Of a stretch of DNA of 64,000 nt, positions 22,741 through 34,253 are shown one piece after another; the first letter of the stretch is position 1; every line of letters begins with the position of its first letter. The position numbers and the translations under genes are program-made. The notes below the pieces were generated by a model that worked only from the letters and a program-made list of their open reading frames with translations, was not told where the DNA came from and did no database searches. Origin of the DNA: Tetrahymena thermophila SB210 (lineage: Eukaryota > Ciliophora > Oligohymenophorea > Hymenostomatida > Tetrahymenidae); NCBI RefSeq assembly GCF_000189635.1, contig NW_002476463.1, forward strand, positions 744,001 to 808,000, given 5' to 3'.

Positions 22741-25091
22741 ATAGAGAAAATTACTATAAAAATTTACAAAAATAGAGTTTTATATACCAGTTTTTCATTT
22801 TATAAAATAAAAATTTTTAATATTTTTTATGAAATTTTTTCTATCCTAGATTTTCAAAATTTATTTTTTTTCAAAAAAAATGATATTTTATGCTTAATAA
22901 AAATTAGCTTTATTTATAATGTAATTTAGATATAAATTAAATAGGTATTTCACTATTGTTAATTATGAGGAAAAAATGAAGAAAAAATATGAAATAATAA
23001 GATTAATTAATAATTAATAAAATTAACAAAGAATTAAAAAATAAGAATTCATAATAAAAAGAAAAACGAAAACAAATCAAATAAATTAAAAGAACTTTAA
23101 TGTTTTAAATTAACTTTTATAATTAAAAATATTATAATGTAAAACAAATAAATAGCTTTTATTAAGTGTAAGTTTTAATAGCAAAAATTAAGAAAAAATA
23201 TCAAATAATAAAAATGAATAATCAATAAATAATTAAAAATTGAAATGAAAATTAAGTTAAAATTGCTAAAAAATTTAAGTTTTAATAAAAATCAATAAAT
23301 AATGATGATAATTTCTTTTATATAAATTATTTATTTAAATAAATTTAAAATAAAATAAACAAAAAATATTAATAATAATAAAAAAATATTTTTTAATTAA
23401 ATATACTTCAGATTAATATGGAGAACCTAATGAGATAAAAGTGAAGAGCTTTTAAACTTTTTTTATTAATTTATATAAATTAAAAGGATATTAATAAAAA
23501 AATAAATAATTACTTCTTCTAATCTATTATATCTTTTAATCTATTATATCATTTATTTTTTTTTTCAAAAATATTGAATAGCAGTTTATGAAATTTAATT
23601 AATTAATTATAAATGGATAAAAAGAACAAATAAATACAATAATTAATTAATTATCAAATATTAATTTATATATTTGGCTTTATGAAGAGATATCACATTC
23701 ACTATTTAAACTTAATATTTTTATTGAAAACATATACTTAAAAATATAGTAGGAATTAAAGACGGCCAGTTATTTATTTAGTAATATTTGAAAAAAACCT
23801 GGTAGTTAATGTTATTAAGTATTATAAAAATAATGTTTAAAAGTAGATTTTTCTGTTTTAGCTATGTAATTTTAGGAATATTTATAATATTTCTAATTAT
23901 AGCCTTATGCCATACAAACAAAAATTTCATGGTTTGTTTGACACTTATTATGAAATATATTTTTTATTTATTTATTAAAAAATCTAATTTATATATATAA
24001 TTTCAAAGATAAATAATTTTTTTACATCAAAATTTTTAAATTGAGCTAGATTTTATATTTTTTAATATTTTTTACTATTAAACATAATTTAAAAAAATTA
24101 TTTAGTCAATAATGTTGAAGAGTTATTTAATAAATTCTATGCAAATAAAAATAATATTGATTTATCATGCCAATATGAATGAAGATTTTCATATTTTATA
24201 TAATTTTTTTAGAAAAAAGGGGTATCCTCTTCAATTCTGTTGGTTAGTCAGCTCAAGGAATTAATGTAATAAAATTATATTCATTTATCAATAGTATGAG
24301 CTTAACTCTTACTAATGGTTTAATTTTTTTCTATTCGAAGAATTATGAATTAAAATTTATTAAATTATTGAAATATGATTTTAAACTTATTTTGGTTCTA
24401 GTAAAATCAAGCAGCAAATTAGTAATTTTTCAAGGAAGTCTTAACTTTTACTTTTAAAAATTTTTAGTTAAATATAAAAATCTATTTACCTAAAAGAAAA
24501 TCATATTCCAAGAGGGAAATATTCCTTATTTGCAATATGTAAACATTTAAACAATTTTCTTAACTTTATTTAGCTTAAGAAGTTTTAAAAAACTTTTTAA
24601 TTTTTGATAAAATATTGTCTTTATTAAAAAGTAATCAATAAAATTTATATAAATACTTTTTATTAGCTTATTAGTATGTTATTAACTATTTTTATATTAA
24701 ATTGAAAATATAAAATATATAACAGCAATCAATCATAAAAATATTTTATGATTTGAATTTTTTTAGTGTAATGCTTTGAATAATAATGCTTTTTAAAATT
24801 TAAATAGATGTTTTCTTCTCTTCCAATTAATATCTACAGTTTATACATTTCTTCATTCCCATAGATTTGTTTTCAATTTATATTAAAAGTAGAAAATAAT
24901 TAATTTTTGAATGTAAGTTTAAAGATGTAATATTTTATTAAATTTAATTAAAGAATTTATCTATTAATAGTAAGTAATTATGTAGTATATATTATTGTTG
25001 GTTACTTTGATTAAGTAATATATTTAAAACTTTCTAATAAATATATAAAAGTTAATTAATCAAAACATTTAACAAACTCGTTTTCTAAAAA
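22741..25091. other. Spacer: decayed repeat remnants and a membrane-protein relic
   Basis: 22741-23300 holds fragments of the non-coding part of the LRR unit (gaggaaaaaatgaagaaaaa, ttataattaaaaatat) with no LRR block. 23809-24012 holds a probable relic of the membrane protein family. The rest is A+T-rich. I looked for a minus-strand first exon of the LRR gene and saw none I could support. Confidence 0.5.
23809..24012 (+). pseudogene. Possible diverged relic of the four-helix membrane protein
   Basis: A frame starting at 23809 has two hydrophobic segments beginning RFFCFSYVILGIF. From RFF to the following SNL the spacing is 49 residues, the same as from RFF to LNL in the intact relative at 25092. 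Beyond that point the frame continues without recognisable family signature. I infer an old copy; chance similarity in hydrophobic A+T-rich sequence is possible. Confidence 0.35.
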
Positions 25092-25682
25092 ATGCTCAGA
25101 AAAAACTTAGACATTGAATTATTACATTAAATCAAGTAAGAAGTATAAGGAAGATATCGATTCTTTACTCTAAACCTATTGTGTATAATTTTAAATTTAT
25201 CTTAATTTTTTTATAAAGATAATTCTCAGTAAATTGGTTTCTTTAGCTTACTTGGATTGGCGTATCATACTTTGAATTTATTAGCTGTTTATAATTTGAA
25301 TCTTTTTTGGATCAAAATTTAAAAGATTTTTTCATTTTGCTCTGGCTTAGTACATTCAATAACTTTTTTGATATTGTTTATCCAAGTGATAATTTCTATT
25401 TTTGTTAATCTTGATCAACCTTCTGTTAATAGTTAATCTTCTGCTTTTTAAACGCTCTTTGTCTTTACATTTTTGTTATGCTTAATATTAATAATAGATA
25501 TAAATAACTTTTTGCACTTAAGTTAGCTTTAAAAATGTATAGAAAGTAAATATGAATAAAAATTTTCTTATGAAAATAAACCCACTTAATTAGATTAAAG
25601 GCTGGTTTCTCCTCATTAAACAGATAGTTTAAGGTAATTTGAGTTATAGGATATAGAAAATTAAAATTAAAAAAATGTTTGA
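25092..25682 (+). CDS. Diverged four-helix membrane protein (196 aa)
   Basis: Complete single-exon frame in table 6, ATG 25092-25094, TGA 25680-25682. It has the family layout: polar N-terminus (MLRKNLDIELLHQ), GRYRFFTLNLL opening helix 1, LGLAYHTLNLLAVYNLN in helix 2, a third helix containing GLVHSITFLI, a short Asp/Ser/Gln loop, and a fourth helix ending IIDINNFLHLSQL. The tail is Q-rich and includes RQFELQDIENQNQKN, matching VELKDVENQNQRQ of the array copies. It lies 11 kb from the array, beyond the LRR repeats, with unrelated flanks, so it is an older duplicate. The function is unknown. All four helices and the tail motif are preserved, which argues that it is functional. Confidence 0.82.
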
Positions 25683-26692
25683 AAATATCTAAATATAAAA
25701 ACAATAACTTTTGCAAAATAATTCTCAATTTTCCTTCAATAAAATTATTAAGATTAAATTTTTACTTGAGTAAAAATTTTAATGTATTCATAAATATTTA
25801 AATATATGTAAAAAAATAATCAATTATAAAACTATTTAAAAGTTTAATTGCAATTTAATTTATTTATTTTGAATTTTAAAAATTAGTATCACTAAAATGA
25901 ATAAAAATATATTAATTACTTCTATCATTTATAAAATTACACAAATTTTTAAATGACTTTATTGTTAGTTAATTCATTATTTTAAAACTTTGAGGTCGAT
26001 TTTACTAAAAACGATAGAATAAATTTAAGTCCCTATGATTAATATTATTTATTCCTATTTTTTGCTTATTATATAAAAAATGTGTTAGTGATTTTTTTTC
26101 TTTTTCCCTTATTATTTTTTTGTTTTTTTTATTATTGAAATTTAATTAATTCAAAAAAAAATAATTTCAATATATTTTACTCAGTTTTAACAATATTTTA
26201 ATCCTAGTTTAAAATAAAATTTATTTTTTTATTTCTAGATGAACTATTTTATATTTAAATATTTTAATTTAATAAGTGAAAATATTTTAAGAAAAAATGT
26301 TGAAAAAAAACATCAACAAAATTAAAATTAATTTGAAACAAAACTAGACAGAAATAATTGCTTAAATATATTTGATAGAAAGATAGATAAACTAATGAAG
26401 AATTTATTGCAAAAATCTTTTATAATATCATAAAATTATTTGTGTAGAGAAAATCAGTAATAGCCGATGATAGGTTTCTATTTGATAAGAAATTTGATGG
26501 GTTCAATCGAAAATTTGATTATCAAAATTTCGATTTACTAAATATAAGAAGCTTTTTGCAGCAATGAATGATATGATAATTAAATATATTAATTATCATA
26601 TGATCATATTCAAATACAGAAAAATCACAAAAAGATAAAAAATATTTAATTTAAAAGATTTCGATTAATCAAATATAAAATAAAGCTAATTA
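25683..26692. other. Upstream region of the gene at 26693, with a 31-bp palindrome
   Basis: A+T-rich, no gene seen. Contains a near-perfect palindrome at 26505-26535 about 160 bp before the ATG. The promoter of the next gene is presumably here, but no core element can be named. Confidence 0.5.
26505..26535. promoter_or_regulatory. Near-perfect palindrome upstream of a membrane-protein gene
   Basis: AATCGAAAATTTGAT (26505-26519) is followed, after T, by ATCAAAATTTCGATT (26521-26535); each arm is the reverse complement of the other apart from one position. TTTCGATTAATC recurs at about 26669 close to the ATG. Possible binding site of a dimeric regulator; this is inference from symmetry and position only. 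Confidence 0.35.
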
Positions 26693-27418
26693 ATGATTTA
26701 ACCAAACTAACAATAATACTTATAACTTGATAATAAAGTTGCAGGTCGTGCTTGCTTCTTGGCCACTAACTTGATTAATGTTTTAGTACATACCTTGGTC
26801 CTTTATGAAGTTTATCATAATATTGGAGCTAAAATTTGGGTCTTATATGTCTTGCTTGGCTACCTTGTTACTTACTATACTTTGGGTGTTGTTTCTGCAA
26901 TTGATTAAAATTAATCATTACACAAATTTTATAAGATTTCATGCATTATCATTAGTGTTGCTCACTCTATTATTGCTTTAATTTGCCTTGGTTGTGTAAT
27001 TTACTTGGGCACAAAGCCATCTTATGGAAGCGTTGCAGACTCTTTGCTCTTTTTACTTTACTTAGCAATTCTTATTTGCACTGTAATTGAAGTCATCATT
27101 GATTATTCTAATTACAAGTACATTAATCAATTAATTGCTTCTTCTAGCAGCTAATATTTCCTTGGTTACTCTCAACCTGCTTAATTCGCTCAACCTCCTA
27201 TCCATTAAGTTGCCCAACCCTAATAACCTTAAGCATAGTTTAGTCAACCTTACGTTATTCACTACCCTTAATTACAATAACAAATTCCTTAACAAAATAA
27301 TATAGATTTAAAGCAATAGTAATTCGCCTAACCTATCACTGCTGATGTTTTGAATGCTTCATACACTACTCATAAGTAGCCTTTAATTTTATAAAATGGC
27401 TTTACTCAATTCTAATGA
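26693..27418 (+). CDS. Four-helix membrane protein with Q/P-rich tail (241 aa)
   Basis: Complete single-exon frame in table 6, ATG 26693-26695, TGA 27416-27418. Short Gln-rich N-terminus, then helices containing ACFLATNLINVLVH, IWVLYVLLGYLVTYYTLG, SCIIISVAHSIIALICLG and LLFLLYLAILICTVIEVI. SNYKYINQLI after helix 4 matches LNYKYLNQLI of the array genes, which links it to that family. The tail of about 90 residues is rich in Gln and Pro (repeated AQP, QPQQPQAQ), unlike the Gln/Asn tails of the array. Codons such as GCT, GGT, GTC, TAC and CAC are used far more than in the neighbours, a pattern typical of well-expressed genes. It is probably the best-maintained member in the window. The function is unknown. 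Confidence 0.88.
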
Positions 27419-28664
27419 GCAATTAAAATAATTGGGGTTATTCTAAAAGTAAAATTTATGTTTTATTAAATATATAAATAGTATGAAAATCAATTAATTT
27501 AGCAAAAATATTATTCAATACTTACTTATTTTATAACAAAATCTTTGAGATAATTTTGATTTTTTTTAGCTATTGGGAAATTCCCTTCTTAAATACAAAT
27601 TTATTTTTATTTTCTCAAGTAGTTTATGTGTAAAACTGATTTTTATAATTCCGAAAGATAATTGTTATTAAATATTAACATTTACATTATTACAATAGAT
27701 GATATGACTAGAAATTTTATCATTACTCACCTTGTTTACATTAATTAATTGCTTATCTTTGATAAAAATCCATTTTTTATTTCTTGAATAATAACAATAA
27801 AAATTATTTTTATATTTCATTTTTGTTGAAGATTTAAAATTTATTTATTAGTATTTTTGGATTTTAAATATCACAAAAAATAAATTTTATTTAAGTTATA
27901 AATTATATTCACAGACAAATAGAATTAAAGAATTGAGCTCTGACGACGTAGTCCTTTAAATAAGAACAACTTTGAATTAGACGAATATAATAAAATAAAA
28001 AAATATAATTCTAAATAATTGTTAGAATACAATGTAAGTATTTCATTTATTTGATTTTAATATTCTTGGATTTAATTTTTAAAATTGAAAATATTTAATT
28101 TTAGAATTTTTATTTTTTTATTTCAAATAAATAAGTGTAAAATTATTTAACTAAAAGGTTCAATTTTTATTATTAATTACTTTTTTTCTTGAACCTTAAA
28201 TGCAAAAAGCAGCATTTAAAAATAAGAAAGGTATTATGCTTAATTTTTATTTATTTTAAAATTATGATTTCTAAAAATTGTTCTATTTGAGTTTCACTAA
28301 ATAAAACAGTATATCATCATATCTTTACATCTTTGAATATATGTATTATTTAATTTGATTGGTAAATAATTAACAATAAAATTTTAATGAAGCTTCATTA
28401 CAAAGCGAGATAAATCTATAAATAATTTTAAGAGTAATATTTTATTTTAATTAAAAATTATTTTATATTTAGTTTTTAAAAATTATTATTGTAAATTTAT
28501 TGATAATATATTGAATTTTGTTTTAAATTTCTTTTAAGAGACTTAAGGCAATTATCAGATTATTGATTTAATTATTAATTTTTATGATACTGATAAGAAT
28601 CAAAAGTGAAGTTGTTTGAAAAACTTTAAATATTTAAAAATCATTTACAAAACACTAATCAAAA
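27419..28664. other. Spacer before the kinase array
   Basis: A+T-rich with no recognised gene on either strand. A short G+C-richer patch (gagctctgacgacgtagtcc, about 27935-27954) stands out but matches nothing I can name. Confidence 0.55.
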
Positions 28665-30804
28665 ATGGAAGATTTAAGTTAAAAATAAATGCTTGAGGAA
28701 TAGTTTGCATCTTAATAAAGAAATTTGTCATATATGATGTAGGATATGGCTAATGATTTTTATTAGGAAAACTATGCACCAAATCTTAATATAAATATAA
28801 ATAATCAGAGTTATACATAGATTAAAATTCAAGATGAATAAGAAGAGTAAAATGATAAGAGATCTCCAGAAATATAGAGAAGAAATTCTTATTTGAATGA
28901 AGATGCTTTTAATTTAAACAAAAAAATAGAATCCCCTAGATTAGAGTACGATTAAGAAGAAGATGATGGTGATGAGAATGTTGAAGAAAGCGATGATGAA
29001 CCATTTATAGAACAAAAAATTAAAATGTATAAAAAAAAAACTAGAACTCGAAAAAGGTCATATGATATGGATGATGATAACTCTTAAGATGAATCCTACT
29101 TTTCGATTTCAAGAGAAGCATAATATAAAAGTAAGAATTTCTTAAAAACAAGAGATATGAATGATATAAAAAATGATTCTTTAAAGACTTCTTTTCATAT
29201 AAATGAAAAATCCTTTAAATGGAGCACATAAATTAACCATCCTACAGTGACATGTAAAATTATAAATAAATAATTTAAAATACACATTATTTTTAATAGA
29301 AAGAAAAGGAAATGTCTCAAAGAATTATAAAATGGATGTTAATAAATTACAAAATAAAGAAAAAACAGAGAAAATGTTCTTCAATAAAGCAAAAGAGACA
29401 GACTCAAATATTCTATTTCATAGAAGCATTTAATAAAGCTTAAATGAAAATTAAAATATTTTTAAAAATATTTCTAAATACTCAAATGCCCTAACAATGT
29501 TTTTGCAGAAATTTATGATTCAAAAAAAAGAAAATATGAATAAAATTGAATTCTATCATTATGAAAAGCTTGATAAGGGTAGTTTCGGATAAGTAGATTT
29601 GTATTTTTTTGAGATAGATCAATATGATTTATGCAATTTCTAGAGTAAATATGAAAACTAACAAAGCAATTATTTTATAAATAGAGAAAATAATAACTAA
29701 TATAATTAAAATTCTTATATCTTCTCTTCATAAAATTCTAGTCAATCGAATCAATCATAATCTACTAATCAAGATACTCTTTAGTAAAATAATATTAATA
29801 ATAGTTAAACATCCTAAGGATCTACTTATTAGGGCTCTACTTAACTATATAGTACAAGTAAGAAGCAAATAATTGGAAATAATAATATTTCTTCTCATTT
29901 AGTGGATCAAAAAAATTAAAACTTAAATTACTAGGTAAATATTTAGCTTAATTCAAAAAATTATCTGCCAGCTGCTGGAAAAAAAATCAAAATTAAATAT
30001 GAATTCATTCGTGAGCTCTTTATTATGTAGAAAGTATAAAGTGAATATATGCCTTCTCTTTTGGGTTAGGATATTGAGTAACAGATTTTGTTTATAGAGC
30101 TTGGGCTTTGCAGTTTATATGATTTAAAAATGTACAGCGAAAAACAAAACTATAAAATAAGTGACAATCTTGCATATTCGATACTTATAAATCTGTTTTA
30201 GGCAATCGAGAGTCTTTTATAAAACTTTGATCAATAGGAAAATAAAATTCTTCCCCTTTTCCATAGTGATATAAAACCTTAAAATATAATCTTGACAGTT
30301 AAAAACTCTAAAGAAAATATCCCATAAATTCAACTCTTATTAATCGATTTCGGAGGAGCCTCTTTCTAAGCTGAAGATTATTGGTCCTACTTTACTCCAG
30401 CTTTTGTATGTCCAAAACTTTGGGAAAAGTTGGTCAATAGTAAATCTCAGAAAGAGTTTTTAACATGGCCAGAAATAAGATATGCTGAATTATATGCCGC
30501 ATGTAGGTCTGTTTAATTTTTAATCTTAAATCAGAATGATTAGAATTTATTTAAAAAAGAAAATAGTTAAGATTTTATTTAATCTTACTAAAAGCTTTAC
30601 CCAAAAACCTGCAAAATTTTAGAGGAGGTGTATCTTAAAAATACAAACTGCTAAGTTATGAAAGGATATTCTAATATTTTAAATGAAGATGAAATTTCTT
30701 CTTAAAATTAGATATATCCTTAACCTATTTATTTCGAAACCCAAAAGTTATTCGAGATATCTAAATTTTACAATATAATAAACAATAATAGCTCCAAACA
30801 ATGA
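28665..30804 (+). CDS. Protein kinase, tandem family member 1 (697 aa, two exons)
   Basis: Exons 28665-29253 and 29300-30804 (46-nt intron), TGA 30802-30804. Eukaryotic protein kinase: glycine-rich loop GSFGQV at about 290, then a 130-residue Gln/Asn/Ser-rich insert, then LPAAGKK (ATP-binding Lys at about 424), RELFIM with the helix-C Glu, catalytic loop HSDIKPQN (Asp about 520) and metal-binding IDFGGAS (Asp about 546). HSD replaces the usual HRD. The activation segment is short (EDYWSYFTPAF) and no clear APE follows. The C-lobe has EIRYAELYAACRSVQ and YPKTCKIL, conserved in all five copies. The first 270 residues are charged and low in complexity, with the family motif TSFHINEKSFKW just before the intron. 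Catalytic residues are present, so it is probably active. Substrates are unknown. Confidence 0.88.
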
Positions 30805-31559
30805 TATCTTATTTTCTAAAAAGTTTAAACAAAACAAATTAACATTACAAAACAATTTCAATTTTTAAAACATTTTAACCACTAAACTTAAAATGTCTAA
30901 TAAAAATACCAAACCGAAAGATTTTATTTAGTCAAATGTAAAAAAAAGTGCTTATAAAGTTATTTTATGGCTTTTTTATATCTTAAAAATCTATAAATTC
31001 TTGTCAAAAATACTCAATTTAATTAGAATATTTGGTATTTCTTTAAATAATTATTAAAAATTAATTAAAAATCAATCAGCAAAACAAGAATAAAGTTATA
31101 AAATTAAAATATGAATTAATTTTTTTAATTTAAGATAAAATGAATTATTTTATATTTATTTATATTATTTATTAATAAGAAATATTATTTTAATTCAAAT
31201 AAAATAATTTAAAATTAAAATTTTAATTAAATTCTTATTTGAATGAAAATTAATGTATCATAATTGATTTATTTTATGACTTTATTTTTTATTTTTTTAT
31301 ATAAAACATGTTTTTAAAAATTAATAAAAGATTCTCTTTAAAATAAATAATTTAATAAAAGTATCATACCATTTTTTTTTTGCTACTTGATGTAGACATA
31401 ATGATTATTTGTATTAGATTCCTGATTAATTGAATTTCTATTTGTATTAGATTCCTGGCTATTATTAATATTAATTTTTGGAAATTTAATTAAAACAAAA
31501 GAAAGCTCTCTTTTTTATATTTTGGAAATCAATTATTCTTTCGAGAGTTTATCCATTAA
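30805..31559. other. Intergenic spacer between kinase genes 1 and 2
   Basis: A+T-rich. A short direct repeat tttgtattagattcctg occurs twice near 31409-31425 and 31441-31457. No gene is seen. Confidence 0.6.
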
Positions 31560-33603
31560 ATGATTAAGAAAACTTGTTCAAATAAACCAAAAAAAGTTTA
31601 AGATTTACCTGTTTTGTAGCAGTTTGCATCTATTATAAGAAACGATGATCTTTAAGTTTAGATTGAAGCTGATAAATATTATTAGCATAATATTGAGAAT
31701 TAATGGTCTAATTATAGCGATAGCTCTTCGTCAGATATTAGTTTAGAAACTTCATAAAAACTAAGCTTTTTAGATACAAAGGATTAAGAAAGTAAGAAAA
31801 TAGAATAATATGATAAAGAGAAAAGTAAGATAGATAATAAGAAAATTATAAGATTTGGAACGAGATAAGAAGAAAATGAAGAAAGCAAAAGGAGAACAAG
31901 ATAGAGATCTTACAATGAAGATGAAGAGGATCAATAATCAAAAGAACTTTATTTTTCTATTACTGGAAAAAATCCTCTGTAGTAAAATGTGATTCAGAAG
32001 AAAAGAAACATGAAAGATATTGTGGATAATTCTTTACAAACATCACATCATATAAAAAACTAATCTTTTAAATGGAGTACGAATTTAAAATACCCATCAA
32101 ATACTTGTATTGTTTATTACTTATAATAAATATTAAATTAAACTACTTATATATGAAATAGTTAAAAAAGGGATGATCAATGCATAAGATAAACAGGCTT
32201 TGAATTAATAAAATTTGAAACAAAAAAATAATTTTTAGATCTAATAAGACTTTAAATAATAGCAAAATATTTATGAAAGTATTACACAGAATGGTTGTGA
32301 TTAATAAAGCATTTCATAGATGTTTGAATCTTTTGAAAATTTTGCCAATATTTAATATTATATTTAAGATACATAGAAAAGATAGTAAGAAAAAAAAGAT
32401 AATGTTTTAACCCATCAGATTATGAAGCATTTTAAGTAATTAGATAAAGGAAGTTTTGGCAAAGTTGATTTATACTTCATTGAAATAGATTACATTTTAA
32501 AAGAAAATTTATAAATTTAATAATAAAATTTGCTCCTTTCTTCGTAAAATTCTAACTAATCTTATTCAACTCAAGCAAGTAATGAAACAATTTAAAACTC
32601 AATCTAAATGCTAAAACAGAAAAGTGATTATATTTTTACAAACTCATCAGCTGATTACTAAAATAGCATGTTTTCTGAAGGCGGACTTCAGTAAAAGACT
32701 TCTAAAGAAAACTAAACTTGGTAAAATAGTCATTTAAGTTTGTAATAAAGCACTTCAAATATGAAAAAACAATTATTACCTGTAGCGGGTAAATAGATTA
32801 ATGTTTAAAGTGAGTTTATTCGTGAACTATATATAATGGAAACAGTTAATTGTGAGTATATGCCTAAATTACTGAATTATGATGTAGATAACTAAATATT
32901 GTTTATGGAGTTAGGATTATGCAATTTGTATGATTTAAAAATTGACAGCATTTAAAATGAATATGATTTTACTGATGAATTCACTTATTCAATTCTCATA
33001 AATCTTATTCAAGCTGTAGAAAGCTTATTAAAAAATTATAATTAGAAAGAAAAAAAATAACAACCATTATTTCATAGTGATATCAAGCCTTAAAATATTA
33101 TGCTTACTGTAAAAAAATCTGAAGATTAATTATTGAATACTTAGCTAATTTTAATAGATTATGGAGGTGCTTCCTTTTAGCTTGATGATTATTGGTCTTA
33201 TTATACACCAGCCTTCGTTTGCAACCAACTTTGGCAAAAGCTTGTAAACTCTAAGAATAACTGGGAGTATTTAACTTGGCCTTAAGTAAGATATGCTGAA
33301 ATATATGCTGCTTGCAGATCTGTTTAGTTTTTGCTTATAGAAAGTTTAGAATCCAATTTGTTTAAGAAAGAAAATACAGGAAAATTTATAGAAAAATACA
33401 GTCAAAGCTATCCAAAAACTTGTAGGATATTAGAAAATGTGCTTATAAAAAATAAAAGTTTTTTGATTTTCAGCGATTACAGAGATATTTTATATGAGGA
33501 TGAAATATCTGAATGTAGTAAATTAAATCATTATCCCATTTACTTTGACTAATCTAAGTTGTTTTAAATTTCTAAATTTTATAAAATAATTAATTAAAAA
33601 TGA
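31560..33603 (+). CDS. Protein kinase, tandem family member 2 (662 aa, two exons)
   Basis: Exons 31560-32106 and 32162-33603 (55-nt intron), TGA 33601-33603. Glycine-rich loop GSFGKV at about 279, low-complexity insert, LPVAGKQ with the ATP-binding Lys, RELYIM (helix-C Glu), HSDIKPQN (about 487-494) and IDYGGAS, in which Tyr replaces Phe of DFG (about 515-517). The short activation segment DDYWSYYTPAFV, VRYAEIYAACRSVQ and YPKTCRIL follow as in the other copies. The N-terminal 180 residues are charged; the motif TSHHIKNQSFKW lies just before the intron. The splice site keeps the same codon phase as in the other four genes. Catalytic Lys, Glu, Asp, Asn and Asp are all kept, so activity is likely. 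Confidence 0.87.
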
Positions 33604-34253
33604 AAAATTTACATTTTAACAAATAAATAAAATTTTAATTAACAATTCGTAACAAACTAATCAAAGAAATAAAATTAAATTATAAAGTATTAAAATAAAT
33701 TTTAAAATTAAAATAATTATATGCACTTTTTGAAAGAAAGAATTAGAAGTAAAACTTGGCTAATTGCAAGGGATGGACTTAATATTCTGTTTTGCATTAT
33801 AAAATAGAGAATATTAAATATACAGCCAAAATTAGATATTAATTTATACAGTAAAGCAGAATTTTCAACCAAATTTTAATTTTTGGAAAATTTCAATTTG
33901 AGTCCACCCCTAATATTTTGTATATTTTATTTATTACTCAGTATAATTTATTTTATGTCAAAAATTCTAAAGAAAATCTAAATTGCATTAAATTTTTTCT
34001 GGTTTAAAGGAGATAATTTTTATTAGTTGTAATTTAAAACCTGATAATTTATTGATAAAATTCATTTGTTCCTTAAATATTTTTATAATTTAAGACTTAT
34101 AATCAAATACTTTGATAATTTTACTCTTCTTTTAAATATATACTGCTTGTAGAAGATTTTTGATAATATTTAGTGTCTATAAATTAATTAGATAATTAAT
34201 TAATTAACCAATAGTAATAATTTCATCAAAAATAAATAATATATTTGATAGAT
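33604..34253. other. Intergenic spacer with a foldback sequence
   Basis: A+T-rich; holds the inverted repeat at 33769-33910. No gene is seen. Confidence 0.55.
33769..33910. repeat. Foldback sequence of about 140 bp
   Basis: AGGGATGGACT (33769-33779) and AGTCCACCCCT (33900-33910) are inverted copies with one mismatch. The similarity continues weakly inwards (aatattctg versus cagaatt). These are among the few G+C-rich words in the spacer. The structure resembles a small inverted-repeat element, but no clear target duplication is seen. Confidence 0.4.

Noticed and set aside
26461-26540. Possible tRNA (gggttcaatcg resembles a T-arm).
   Set aside because: No acceptor stem or anticodon arm can be drawn; the sequence is explained by the 31-bp palindrome.
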